NCBI GenBank assembly: GCA_035701285.1
Contig: DASSNT010000015.1
Span: 1 to 64,000, forward strand
Reading direction: 5' to 3'
From: DASSBR01 sp035701285
Lineage (GTDB): Bacteria > Pseudomonadota > Gammaproteobacteria > Natronospirales > DASSBR01
DNA length: 64,000 nucleotides
Shown here: piece by piece, positions 7,766 to 15,633 of the stretch
Numbering within the stretch: position 1 is the stretch's first letter
Layout: each line of letters starts with the position of its first letter
Translations under genes and position numbers: made by a program
The notes under the pieces: generated by a model
What the model was told of the DNA's origin: nothing
Seen by the model: the letters and a program-made list of their open reading frames with translations, nothing else
The model's database searches: none

Positions 7766-9066
7766 AAAAGGTATCGGCGCCGGGGACGCCCTCCGCTCTG
7801 TCCGATGGCAGGCCGGCGAGAATCGGTAAATACGAAGTCACGCGCGAGCTCGGCAGTGGCAGCACCAGCCGGGTCTATCTGTGTCACGATCCATACCTGC
7901 GCAAAGACGTCGCGCTTAAGTTGTACGCCGCATCCGATGATCTGCCGGCCGGGCGGGCGCGCGTGCATCGACGCGTGTTTTTCAACGAGGCGCACCTGGT
8001 CGGCATGCTGCAGCACCCCAGCATCGTACCGATTCACGACGCCGGCGAAGACAACGGCCGGTACTACATCGTGATGGAGTACGTGCGCAATTCGGAGTCG
8101 CTGGCCGCTTACACCCGGCCGGAGCATCTGTTGCCGGTCCATGGCGTGGCCGACCTGATTTTCCGCTGCGCGAAGGCGCTCGATTTCGCCCACCGGCGCG
8201 GCGTGGTGCATCGAGACATCAAGCCGAGCAACATTCTGCTGAACAAGACCGGCGGCATCCGCATCGTCGATTTCGGCATTGCGCAGACCGCGCAGTCGGC
8301 GCTCAACGGCAAGCGCGGCTTGATCGGCTCGCCGAGCTACATGGCGCCGGAGCAGATTCGCGAGCAGAACCCCGAGGTGACGGCGCAGTCGGACCTCTTT
8401 TCGCTGGGCATCGTCATGTACGAACTGCTGGCGGGGCGGCGGCCGTTTATCGGCGCCGATCTCGACGAGCTGCGTCGCCGGATCGCCTGGTCGACGCCGC
8501 TGCCCTTGCATCGCTTGCGCAAGGACATTCCGCCGGCGCTCGAGCAGATCGTGTTTCGCGCGTTGCACAAGGATCCGCAGCGGCGCTATCAGACCGGCCT
8601 TGAATTTGCCGGCGACCTGACCGGCGCGTTCCGGCAGCTCGACCGCTCAGTGGCGGAACTCGCGGAACAGGATCGTTTCAACCAGATGCGCAAGCTGGAG
8701 TTCTTCCGCAAGTTCAGCTATCCCGAAGTCTGGGAGCTGATGAAAGCGAGCCAGTGGTGCGAGTATCACAAGGGTGAGCGCATCGTGACGGAAGGCGAGA
8801 TGGAAGATTGCTTTCTGATCTTCGTCTCCGGTGAAGTCGCCGTCAGGCAGGCGGGCAACCTGATACGCGTGCTGCGTCGGGACGATTGCTTCGGAGAGAT
8901 GGCTTACCTGAACGGCGTGCGCCGGACGGTCACGCTCGAAGTCGTCGCGCCCACGGCAGTGGTGCGCGTCAATGCTGCGCTGATGCAGCGGGCGTCGATG
9001 GAGTGCCAGTTGAAGTTCACCCAGCAGTTTTTATATACGCTGCTCGAGCGGCTGGGGGCGCACTGA
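7744..9066 (+). CDS. Hanks-type Ser/Thr protein kinase fused to a cyclic-nucleotide-binding domain
   Basis: The 440-residue protein has a complete eukaryotic-like kinase domain (about residues 28-300): glycine loop LGSGSTSR, HRDIKPSN catalytic loop, VDFGIA and SYMAPEQ. A Crp-type cNMP-binding domain follows at residues 319-438 (GERIVTEGEMEDCFLIFVSG, then FGEMAYLNGVRRT). No transmembrane segment is seen, so it should be a soluble kinase gated by a nucleotide or other ligand. The ATG at 7744, with GGGGGA at 7731-7736, overlaps pgpA by 22 bases. No phosphatase or FHA partner lies next to it, and its target is unknown. Confidence 0.88.
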   Translation: MDTADILKKVSAPGTPSALSDGRPARIGKYEVTRELGSGSTSRVYLCHDPYLRKDVALKLYAASDDLPAGRARVHRRVFFNEAHLVGMLQHPSIVPIHDAGEDNGRYYIVMEYVRNSESLAAYTRPEHLLPVHGVADLIFRCAKALDFAHRRGVVHRDIKPSNILLNKTGGIRIVDFGIAQTAQSALNGKRGLIGSPSYMAPEQIREQNPEVTAQSDLFSLGIVMYELLAGRRPFIGADLDELRRRIAWSTPLPLHRLRKDIPPALEQIVFRALHKDPQRRYQTGLEFAGDLTGAFRQLDRSVAELAEQDRFNQMRKLEFFRKFSYPEVWELMKASQWCEYHKGERIVTEGEMEDCFLIFVSGEVAVRQAGNLIRVLRRDDCFGEMAYLNGVRRTVTLEVVAPTAVVRVNAALMQRASMECQLKFTQQFLYTLLERLGAH

Positions 9067-9071
9067 AGCCT

Positions 9072-9479
9072 TTACCCTTCGCCGCTAACCTCTGATCCTT
9101 CTTCCGCGAACGTTTCGGCCATCAGCCGCTCGAAATGGTCCAGTTCGAACGGCTTGCGCACCGTCGGCCGGTCGCGGTAATCCTCGCGCAGCATGTCGAC
9201 GCCGTAGCCCGTCATGAAGATGAAAGGAATGCCGAGTTCGTCGAGCTTCTCCGCAATCGGGTAGCTCGTTTCGGTTCCCAGATTCACATCCAGCAGCGCG
9301 CCGTCAAAGGCTTCCGATTCGGCCAGCTCGAGCGCCTGCTCGACGGATGCGGCCGTGGTCGCTGTGCAACCGAGCATCCCCAGCCAGTCTTCGATCAGCA
9401 TGACGAGCATCATCTCGTCCTCGACGACAAGCAGATGCTTGCCGGGCAGTACCGCATTTTCCCCCTCAAACAGATTCAT
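9072..9479 (-). CDS. Single-domain response regulator
   Basis: The 135-residue product is a lone receiver domain: acidic pair in LLVVEDEMMLV, phospho-acceptor aspartate in GALLDVNLG, threonine in FIFMTGYG and lysine in VRKPFE. No output domain follows, so it probably acts by protein-protein contact or as a phosphate sink for the kinase upstream. Its ATG overlaps the stop of the histidine kinase gene (ATGA), a strong sign that they are a cognate pair. It converges with the Ser/Thr kinase gene, with only five bases between the stops. Confidence 0.88.
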   Translation of the reverse strand: MNLFEGENAVLPGKHLLVVEDEMMLVMLIEDWLGMLGCTATTAASVEQALELAESEAFDGALLDVNLGTETSYPIAEKLDELGIPFIFMTGYGVDMLREDYRDRPTVRKPFELDHFERLMAETFAEEGSEVSGEG

Positions 9480-11611
9480 GCCATGGCTCCGACAGCAAGA
9501 GATGCCTGTGCAGTGTCCAGCGGAAGGCTGATGTCGCAGCACAGGCCGCCGCGCTTGAAGTCCAGCGTCACGCCGGCGCGCAACTCGTGTTTAAGGCCTT
9601 GTTCAATCAGCCGCGACCCGAATCCCCGCCGCTGCGGTTTGGTCACGGGCGGACCGCCGCGCTCGACCCATTTGAGGTGGAGGTGCTGCCTCCCGCCTTC
9701 ATCGCGTATGTGCCAATGCACGTCGACGACGCCTTGCAGCGTCGACAGCGCGCCGTACTTCACGGCGTTGGTGGCAAGTTCGTGCAGCGCCATGCCAAGC
9801 GCCAGCGCGGTCTTTGCGTTCACTTGCATACTCTCATCGCCATGGGCTGTCCAGCGCGGCTGAGCCTTCGACTGATAGGGCGCCAGCTCCAGTCCTATCA
9901 GGTCGTGCAGCGAGGCGCCGTGCCAGTTGCTGCGCATCAGGAGTTCGTGCGTATGTCCCAGCGCGATCAGCCGCGAAATAAAGTCCTTCTGAAACGTCTT
10001 GCGGTCGGTGGTGCTGTGCAGCGTCTGCATCGCGATCGACTGCACCGTCGCGAGCGTGTTCTTCACGCGGTGGCTCAGCTCGTGGAGCAGCAGCTCCCGA
10101 TGCACTTCCGCGGCGCGACGATCGGAAATGTCGCGGGCAATTTTCGATGCGCCGATGATGGTGCCGTTCCTGTCCCTGATCGGCGACACCGTCAGCGAAA
10201 TGTCCACCCGGCTTCCGTCCTTGCGCTGGCGCACGGTGTCGTAATGGTCGATCGATTCGCCGCGCCGGATACGGGCAAGTATCTCGGGCTCTTCATCCTG
10301 GTGGTCATTCGGGACCAGGATATCGACCGACTTGCCCACTGCTTCCTGTGCCGTGTAACCGAACAGTCGTTCGGCGCCGTGGTTCCACGTCTGGATAATG
10401 CCGTTGAGATCCTTGCTGGCGATGGCGTCGTCGGACGACTCCACGATCGCGGCAAGCTGCTGCGCGGCGCGCTCCATGCGGCGACTCCGTTCGATTTCAG
10501 CCCGCAGCGAATCTTCGCTCCGCGCGCGCTCGATCAGGTCGGCCGCCTGCCGCGCCAGCACGTCCAGCAGGCGCAGATCGATGGCGCTCGGATGATGCGG
10601 CTCGCGCCAGTGGGTCGAAATCATGCCCAGCGGCTTGCCACGGCGGGACATCAGCGGCGTGGACTGCACCGCGCGGATGCCCGAGCGGCGGTACTCTTCC
10701 AGATCCTGGGTACCGGCCATGAAGTCGCAGGTCTCGACGTCGTCGACGATTGTGCGGTTGCCGCTGGCGAGAGCTGCGCCACAGGTGCTGCCGGAGCTGG
10801 CTGTCACCCGCTTCCAGAAGCGGGCGGAAGCGGGATTAAACCCTTTCCATGCACGCAGGTGCAGCTCGTCGTTGCCCTGGGGCAGGAGTTGCACGCTGGC
10901 CGCGTCCGAGCGCATGACGGCGGCGGCAGCGTCCAGCAGTTGCCGGTACAGCGCATCCGGGTCGTCCTCCTGAATGAGCAGGGTGCTGAACTCCTGCAAC
11001 TGCTGCGTCGCCGCGAGTTCAGTGGCCTGGCGCGCTTTGCTCGCGCGTAGCGCGACGGCGGAACGCTCCCGCTCGATCGCAATGCCGGCAAGGTGCGTAG
11101 CAATTTCCATCAACTGCGGACGTGCGGGGCTGGGGTCGCCGGGCTGACTGCGGTGCACCGCGAAGGACGCAAGTACATTTCCATCCGCACCACGGACAGG
11201 AAACGAATAGCACGCCTGCACGCCACAGTCGAGCATCAGTGCCCGCCACGCTTCGGCGTAGCGCTGCTCGGTGGCAACATCCTTCACGACAACCGGTCGG
11301 CCGTGATACGCGGCTTCACCGCAGGAGCCAAGATAGGGGGAGGTGACCAAGGCGCCATCCAGCGCCTGATGAAAGCTTTCCGGCAGACTCGGTCCGGCGC
11401 TCCGGCGAAAACGTTCTCCGTCGTCGTCGACGATCAGGATGGAGCAGCGAAGGTCGTCTTCCTGCGCTTCGATAAATTGCGTCAGCGCCGTCAGCGTCTC
11501 GTTCAGCGGTGCCCCGGCTGCGATCATCTCCAGCACACACGTTTGTCCGATCAGCAGCTTGTTTTCGCGCTGAAGCGGCGCCTCGGAGATGGCGTTTTCG
11601 ACGATTTCCAT
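9476..11611 (-). CDS. GAF-GAF-PAS sensor histidine kinase of the HWE/HisKA_2 group
   Basis: The 711-residue soluble protein has two GAF domains (about residues 20-190 and 200-360), a PAS domain with its PAC part (about 385-505), and an HWE/HisKA_2-type dimerisation helix with LLHELSHRVKNTLATVQS around 520. The ATPase domain ends with GFGSRLIEQGL. There is no membrane segment, so the signal is cytoplasmic or diffusible. Such kinases often see light, redox or small ligands, but the GAF ligand cannot be read here. It overlaps the response regulator by four bases and lies 71 bases after folE2, on the same strand. Confidence 0.88.
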   Translation of the reverse strand: MEIVENAISEAPLQRENKLLIGQTCVLEMIAAGAPLNETLTALTQFIEAQEDDLRCSILIVDDDGERFRRSAGPSLPESFHQALDGALVTSPYLGSCGEAAYHGRPVVVKDVATEQRYAEAWRALMLDCGVQACYSFPVRGADGNVLASFAVHRSQPGDPSPARPQLMEIATHLAGIAIERERSAVALRASKARQATELAATQQLQEFSTLLIQEDDPDALYRQLLDAAAAVMRSDAASVQLLPQGNDELHLRAWKGFNPASARFWKRVTASSGSTCGAALASGNRTIVDDVETCDFMAGTQDLEEYRRSGIRAVQSTPLMSRRGKPLGMISTHWREPHHPSAIDLRLLDVLARQAADLIERARSEDSLRAEIERSRRMERAAQQLAAIVESSDDAIASKDLNGIIQTWNHGAERLFGYTAQEAVGKSVDILVPNDHQDEEPEILARIRRGESIDHYDTVRQRKDGSRVDISLTVSPIRDRNGTIIGASKIARDISDRRAAEVHRELLLHELSHRVKNTLATVQSIAMQTLHSTTDRKTFQKDFISRLIALGHTHELLMRSNWHGASLHDLIGLELAPYQSKAQPRWTAHGDESMQVNAKTALALGMALHELATNAVKYGALSTLQGVVDVHWHIRDEGGRQHLHLKWVERGGPPVTKPQRRGFGSRLIEQGLKHELRAGVTLDFKRGGLCCDISLPLDTAQASLAVGAMA

Positions 11612-11682
11612 GGCTGTCGTTTCGTCCTCTGCCTTAGAGCGGCTCCCTGATATTGATCCAATCCCACCGCACTCAACCCCGG

Positions 11683-12492
11683 CTAGATATCCTTGTCCCG
11701 CTCCACCTGCGCGTAAGCCGAGTGATTGTGGATCGACTCGAAGTTCTCCGAGGAGACCTGGTAATAACGGATGCGGTCATCGCGGTCAAGGCGCACGGCG
11801 ATGTCGCGAACGATGTCCTCGACGAACTTCGGATTGTCGTAGGCGCGCTCGGTGACGTACTTCTCGTCCGGCCGTTTCAGCAGCCCGTACAGCTCGCAGG
11901 AGGCTTCGGCCTCGATTACGTCGATCAGCTCCTCCAGCCAGACGAAACCGCGCATGCGCGCGGTCAGCGTGACGTGCGAGCGCTGGTTGTGCGCGCCGTA
12001 GTCCGAGATCTTTTTCGAGCACGGGCACAGACTGGTGACCGGCACGACAACCCGCACCATGATGCAGTTCTCGTCCCCGCGCCGTACGCCGATGAAGGTC
12101 ACGTCGTAATCCAGCACGCTGGTGACGCCCGACACCGGCGCCTGCTTGCTGATGAAGTAGGGGAAATTCATCTCGATGTGCCCGGACCGCGCTTCGAGCC
12201 GGCTGGTCATCTCGCCGAGCATGTCCTGGAACGAGGCCACCGAAATCTCGCGCTCGTGGCAATTCAGTATCTCGACGAAGCGCGACATGTGCGTGCCCTT
12301 GAAGTGCGCGGGCAGGTCCACGTACATGTTGAACATCGCCACGGTATGCTGCTCGCCGCCGGAACGGTCCTTGACCCGGACCGGATGGCGGATGTCCTTG
12401 ATGCCGACCTTCTGGATCGGGATGTGGCGGGTGTCCGCGCTGGATTGCACGTCCGCGATCGGTGTCGCCGGGCGTTTTCGTTTCATATCCAT
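11683..12492 (-). CDS. folE2: GTP cyclohydrolase FolE2 (type IB)
   Basis: FolE2 opens the ring of GTP to form dihydroneopterin triphosphate, the entry to folate and, in many bacteria, queuosine synthesis. It is the metal-flexible alternative to zinc-dependent FolE. The 269-residue product has the family features VGIKDIRHPV, the conserved VPVTSLCPCSKKISDYGAHNQ region with the reactive cysteine, and the C-terminal SSENFESIHNHSAYA. The ATG at 12492 is chosen because GGAGGAG sits about seven bases upstream, inside the last codons of xseB, which shows coupling to xseB. Confidence 0.95.
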   Translation of the reverse strand: MDMKRKRPATPIADVQSSADTRHIPIQKVGIKDIRHPVRVKDRSGGEQHTVAMFNMYVDLPAHFKGTHMSRFVEILNCHEREISVASFQDMLGEMTSRLEARSGHIEMNFPYFISKQAPVSGVTSVLDYDVTFIGVRRGDENCIMVRVVVPVTSLCPCSKKISDYGAHNQRSHVTLTARMRGFVWLEELIDVIEAEASCELYGLLKRPDEKYVTERAYDNPKFVEDIVRDIAVRLDRDDRIRYYQVSSENFESIHNHSAYAQVERDKDI

Positions 12493-12496
12493 CAGG

Positions 12497-12736
12497 CTAC
12501 TCCTCCGGCGCAAACGGCTCGACGCTGCCGTCTTTCAGCAGGATTTCGACTTTCTGCTCGGCCTCGGTAAGCGCCTGCTGACAGACACGCGTCAGTTTTA
12601 CTCCGCGCTCGAAGTGCTTGAGCGCCGTATCGAGACTGATGTCGCCCTGTTCGAGCGCCGCCACGACCGATTCCAGCTCCTTGAGCGCGCTTTCGAAATC
12701 CGGGGCCGTCTCGGCCGATGTCGTTTTCTTGGGCAT
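12497..12736 (-). CDS. xseB: Exodeoxyribonuclease VII small subunit
   Basis: XseB partners with XseA to degrade single-stranded DNA. The 79-residue protein shows the family core FESALKELESVVAALEQGDISLDTALKHFERG with the following helical tail. The ATG at 12736 has a GGCGGGG site upstream. In many gammaproteobacteria xseB is followed by ispA and dxs; here it is followed by folE2, so the usual operon is broken. The region upstream faces the rubrerythrin promoter divergently. Confidence 0.93.
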   Translation of the reverse strand: MPKKTTSAETAPDFESALKELESVVAALEQGDISLDTALKHFERGVKLTRVCQQALTEAEQKVEILLKDGSVEPFAPEE

Positions 12737-12809
12737 GTCCCCGCCAGAACGCAAAAGGTCAAACCGCCATTTTAACAGGTGCGGCCGGTAATCCCGCAAA
12801 TTATCATTG

Positions 12810-12862
12810 TTGACTTTGTTCCGGGCGCAGATTACATTTCCGGGGGCTTAGACTTAGTCTAA
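12810..12862 (+). promoter_or_regulatory. Rubrerythrin promoter with 7-1-7 palindromic operator
   Basis: A sigma70-like promoter is visible: TTGACT at 12810-12815, a 17-base spacer and TACATT at 12833-12838. A perfect 7-1-7 palindrome, TTAGACTTAGTCTAA, lies at 12848-12862, just after the expected start of transcription. The geometry is that of Fur/PerR-type boxes, although the sequence is not the classical one. A second palindrome, CTACTAGTAG, follows at 12871-12880. A GGAGGAAGG ribosome binding site precedes the ATG at 12896. Regulation by a peroxide- or iron-sensing repressor is inferred. Confidence 0.6.
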
Positions 12863-12895
12863 ACTGAATACTACTAGTAGAAGCTGGAGGAAGGC

Positions 12896-13315
12896 ATGGA
12901 ACTCAAGGGCAGCAAGACAGAATCGAACCTGAAAGAGGCGTTCGCGGGCGAATCGCAGGCCAATCGCCGCTACCTGTACTTCGCCGCCAAGGCGGACGTC
13001 GAAGGTTACAACGACGTGTCGGCGGTGTTTCGTTCGACTGCCGAAGGCGAGACCGGCCACGCGCACGGCCACCTGGAATACCTCGAGGCGGTCGGCGACC
13101 CGGCCACCGGCCTGCCGATCGGCGCGACCGACATGAACCTGAAGGCCGCGATTGCCGGCGAAACCCACGAGTACACCGACATGTACCCGGGCATGGCCAA
13201 GACCGCCCGCGACGAAGGTTTCGACGAAATCGCCGACTGGATGGAAACGCTGGCCAAGGCCGAGCGTTCGCACGCCAACCGCTTTCAGAAGGCGCTGGAC
13301 GGGCTGGAAGGCTAA
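12896..13315 (+). CDS. Rubrerythrin family diiron protein (no rubredoxin domain)
   Basis: The 139-residue protein is a four-helix-bundle rubrerythrin. Its two halves carry the metal ligands: AFAGESQANRRYLYFA and EGETGHAHGH in the first, AGETHEYTDMYPG and KAERSHANRF in the second. The C-terminal rubredoxin Cys4 site of classical rubrerythrin is missing, so electrons must come from another protein. Such proteins reduce hydrogen peroxide. The next gene encodes an Fe-S oxidoreductase, a plausible partner. A strong GGAGGAAGG site precedes the ATG. Confidence 0.93.
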   Translation: MELKGSKTESNLKEAFAGESQANRRYLYFAAKADVEGYNDVSAVFRSTAEGETGHAHGHLEYLEAVGDPATGLPIGATDMNLKAAIAGETHEYTDMYPGMAKTARDEGFDEIADWMETLAKAERSHANRFQKALDGLEG

Positions 13316-13381
13316 AGGCCGCCCAATCGATGCACCGCGGGGCGGCACATGCCGCTCCGCGGCACACGTCCACGGATCTCC

Positions 13382-14722
13382 ATGTCTGACGAAAACTCCC
13401 GCGAAGGCGGCCTGGTCGCCCCTACGCGCCATCCGATTGACTGGCGCAACCCCGACTTTTACAACGAGGAAGCGCTCATCGGCGAGATGGAGCGCATCTT
13501 CGACATCTGTCACGGCTGCCGGCGTTGCTTCAACCTCTGCAATGCCTTCCCGACGCTGTTCGACGCGATCGACGAATCGGAAACGATGGAACTCGACAGC
13601 GTCGACCGCAAGGTCTACTGGAAAGTCGTCGACCACTGCTACCTGTGCGACATGTGCTACATGTCGAAATGCCCGTACGTGCCGCCGCACCCGTGGAATG
13701 TCGACTTCCCCCACACGATGCTGCGGGCCAAGGCGGTCAAGCGCAAAAACGAGGGCACGACATTTCGCGACCGTACGCTCAGCTCCACCGACACGATGGG
13801 CAAGTTCGCCGGCATCCCGATCGTCGCCGAAACGGTCAACGCGGTGAACAACAACAGCATCGCCCGCAAGGCACTGCACAAAACCTTCGGCGTCCATCAG
13901 GACGCGGTGCTGCCGAAGTTCCACGGCAAGACGCTGCGCAAGCGCCTGAAAAACCGACCGGAGCTGGCGCTCACGCCTGAACCGGCTGAAGGCACCACCG
14001 GCAAAGTCGCGCTGTTCACCACCTGCTACGGCAACTACAACCGCCCGGAAATGGGCGAAGACCTGGTCGCCGTCTTCGAACACAACGGCATCCCGGTGCG
14101 CCTCGCGCAGCAGGAAAACTGCTGCGGCATGCCCAAGCTCGAACTGGGCGACCTGGAAGCGGTCGAGAAACTCAAAAGCGGCAACATCCCGGTACTCGCG
14201 AAACTGGTCGACGAAGGCTACGACATCGTTGCCCCGGTGCCGTCGTGCGTACTCATGTTCAAGCACGAACTGCCGTCACTGTTCCCGGACGACCCCGACG
14301 TCGCCAAGGTGCGCGACGCGACGTTCGACCCGTTCGAATACCTGATGCGGCGCCACAAGGCCGGCAAGCTGGATACCGAATTCAAAAACCCGCTCGGCAA
14401 GGTCGCCTACCACGTCCCGTGCCATCTGCGGGTGCAAAACATCGGCCTCAAAACCCGCGACCTGCTGCAACTCGTTCCCGACACCGAAGTGCAGGCGATC
14501 GAACGCTGCTCCGGGCACGACGGCACCTATGCCGTGAAAGCCGAATTTCATGAAACGTCAATGAAAATTGGCAAGCCGGTAGTCAATCGGGTACAAAAGG
14601 CTGAGGCGGCACATTACGCCAGCGATTGCCCGATGGCCGCCGACCAGATCATGAATGGTCTTGAGAGCGACGAGAAACCGGCACATCCGCTGGGCCTTCT
14701 TCGCAAGGCCTACGGTATTTAA
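13382..14722 (+). CDS. Cysteine-rich Fe-S oxidoreductase (GlpC/HdrB-like, CCG domain)
   Basis: The 446-residue soluble protein has an N-terminal pair of ferredoxin-like clusters (CHGCRRCFNLC near residue 45 and CYLCDMCYMSKCP near residue 88). Two CCG-type modules follow: TCYGNYNRPE...QQENCCGMPKLE around 225-265, and a second, variant one with PCHLRVQNIG...ERCSGHDG, where CSG replaces CCG. This is the pattern of GlpC and heterodisulfide-reductase subunit B proteins, which move electrons between clusters and quinone or flavin partners. The start ATG at 13382 has no clear ribosome binding site, and an in-frame ATG at 13349 is an alternative. The context suggests an electron supply for rubrerythrin. 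Confidence 0.85.
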   Translation: MSDENSREGGLVAPTRHPIDWRNPDFYNEEALIGEMERIFDICHGCRRCFNLCNAFPTLFDAIDESETMELDSVDRKVYWKVVDHCYLCDMCYMSKCPYVPPHPWNVDFPHTMLRAKAVKRKNEGTTFRDRTLSSTDTMGKFAGIPIVAETVNAVNNNSIARKALHKTFGVHQDAVLPKFHGKTLRKRLKNRPELALTPEPAEGTTGKVALFTTCYGNYNRPEMGEDLVAVFEHNGIPVRLAQQENCCGMPKLELGDLEAVEKLKSGNIPVLAKLVDEGYDIVAPVPSCVLMFKHELPSLFPDDPDVAKVRDATFDPFEYLMRRHKAGKLDTEFKNPLGKVAYHVPCHLRVQNIGLKTRDLLQLVPDTEVQAIERCSGHDGTYAVKAEFHETSMKIGKPVVNRVQKAEAAHYASDCPMAADQIMNGLESDEKPAHPLGLLRKAYGI

Positions 14723-14743
14723 AATCTGCCCGGGGTTCTTGTC

Positions 14744-14822
14744 CCTTCTCCCTCAGGGAGAAGGTTAGGATGAGGGGGGCAATTAACACCCCTCACCCCG
14801 GCCCTCTCCCTGAGGGAGAGGG
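14744..14822. repeat. Composite two-hairpin repeat, copy A
   Basis: Two 21-base hairpins lie 37 bases apart: one of CCTTCTCC/GGAGAAGG type at 14744-14764 and one of CCCTCTCC/GGAGAGGG type at 14802-14822. The same two hairpin types recur in the opposite order at 17896-17967, and both copies are followed by a GCTAA...AGAG tail after the second type. It sits between the Fe-S oxidoreductase gene and the DUF3501 gene. Repeats of this kind are frequent in GC-rich proteobacteria; a role in mRNA stability or termination is only inferred. Confidence 0.8.
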
Positions 14823-14884
14823 AGCTAAAGAGTCGGCTTTAGCTTTAGCCGGTGGAGCGTTCACGCCGCGTGAGCGCAGGCGCA

Positions 14885-14983
14885 CGTGCCGGTAGCTATT
14901 TTCCGGGGCGTGTGAGGCAGGATGCCGAACCCGGAGCCTCCATGGACGGATTTACGGCGTCCCGGAAAATAGCTACCGGTGCG
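14885..14983 (-). repeat. Dispersed stem-loop element, copy 1
   Basis: Two 26-base arms (14885-14910 and 14958-14983) are inverted repeats with three mismatches and share a perfect 19-base core. They enclose a loop of about 47 bases. The reverse complement of 14901-14967 matches 42951-43017 at 55 of 67 positions without gaps, so this is a copy of a dispersed element in opposite orientation. Here it lies between the Fe-S oxidoreductase and DUF3501 genes, and the DUF3501 start follows 37 bases later. Confidence 0.85.
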
Positions 14984-15020
14984 GGCGCCGGCAACGAAGC
15001 AACATCAACAGGACAATCCG

Positions 15021-15605
15021 ATGGAAAAACTGACGCGCGACGATCTGCTGAGCCTGGAACAGTACGCGGATAAACGCATGGAATTCCGCCAGCGCGCGCT
15101 GGCGCACAAACGCGACCGCAACCTCGCCATCGGGCCCAACGTCACGCTGCTGTTCGAAGACCGCCTGACCATCCAGTACCAGATCCAGGAAATGCTGCGT
15201 GTCGAACGCATCTTCGAATCGGCCGGCATCCAGGACGAACTGGACGCCTACAACCCGCTGATTCCGGACGGCCGCAACTGGAAAGCGACCATGCTGATCG
15301 AATTTCCGGACGTCAACGAGCGCCGCCAGGCCCTGGCGCGATTAATCGATATCGAAGACAAAGTCTGGGTGCAGGTGAACGGCTGCGAACGCATCGTCGC
15401 CGTGGCCGACGAAGACCTTGAACGCGGCACGCCCGAAAAAACCGCCGCCGTCCACTTCCTGCGCTTCGACCTCGACGACGCCTCCATCCGCGCGCTCAAG
15501 GACGGCGCCTCTGTCAGCGCCGGCGTCGACCACCCCGAGTACCAGCACTCGGTGGGCCCGATCCTCGAAAATATCCGGAGAAGTTTGCTCGCCGATCTCG
15601 ATTGA
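15021..15605 (+). CDS. DUF3501 family protein
   Basis: The 194-residue protein is a member of the uncharacterised DUF3501 family, recognisable by the MEKLTRDDLLSLEQYADKR N-terminus and the FEDRLTIQYQIQEMLR segment. It has no signal peptide, no membrane helix and no cysteine cluster, so it should be a soluble cytoplasmic protein. Genes of this family commonly sit with rubrerythrin and a CCG-domain Fe-S protein, as here, which points to a shared peroxide or redox role. The ATG at 15021 is the family start. Function unknown. Confidence 0.85.
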   Translation: MEKLTRDDLLSLEQYADKRMEFRQRALAHKRDRNLAIGPNVTLLFEDRLTIQYQIQEMLRVERIFESAGIQDELDAYNPLIPDGRNWKATMLIEFPDVNERRQALARLIDIEDKVWVQVNGCERIVAVADEDLERGTPEKTAAVHFLRFDLDDASIRALKDGASVSAGVDHPEYQHSVGPILENIRRSLLADLD

Positions 15606-15616
15606 CGCCCAACGAC

Positions 15617-15625
15617 TGGTACAAT
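15617..15625 (+). promoter_or_regulatory. Extended -10 promoter candidate before parE
   Basis: TGGTACAAT at 15617-15625 fits an extended -10 element. Transcription would begin about two bases before the parE ATG at 15634, giving a leaderless or nearly leaderless mRNA. No -35 match lies at normal distance (TTGACG at 15602 is only 12 bases away). Similar -10 boxes abut surE, recJ and the DUF4143 ATPase gene. Confidence 0.35.
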
Positions 15626-15633
15626 CGCTCGCC

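Noticed and set aside
9587..11050. 487-codon plus-strand frame opposite the GAF-GAF-PAS kinase
   Set aside because: The minus-strand kinase has a clear domain order and an overlap with its response regulator. The plus frame has no domain.
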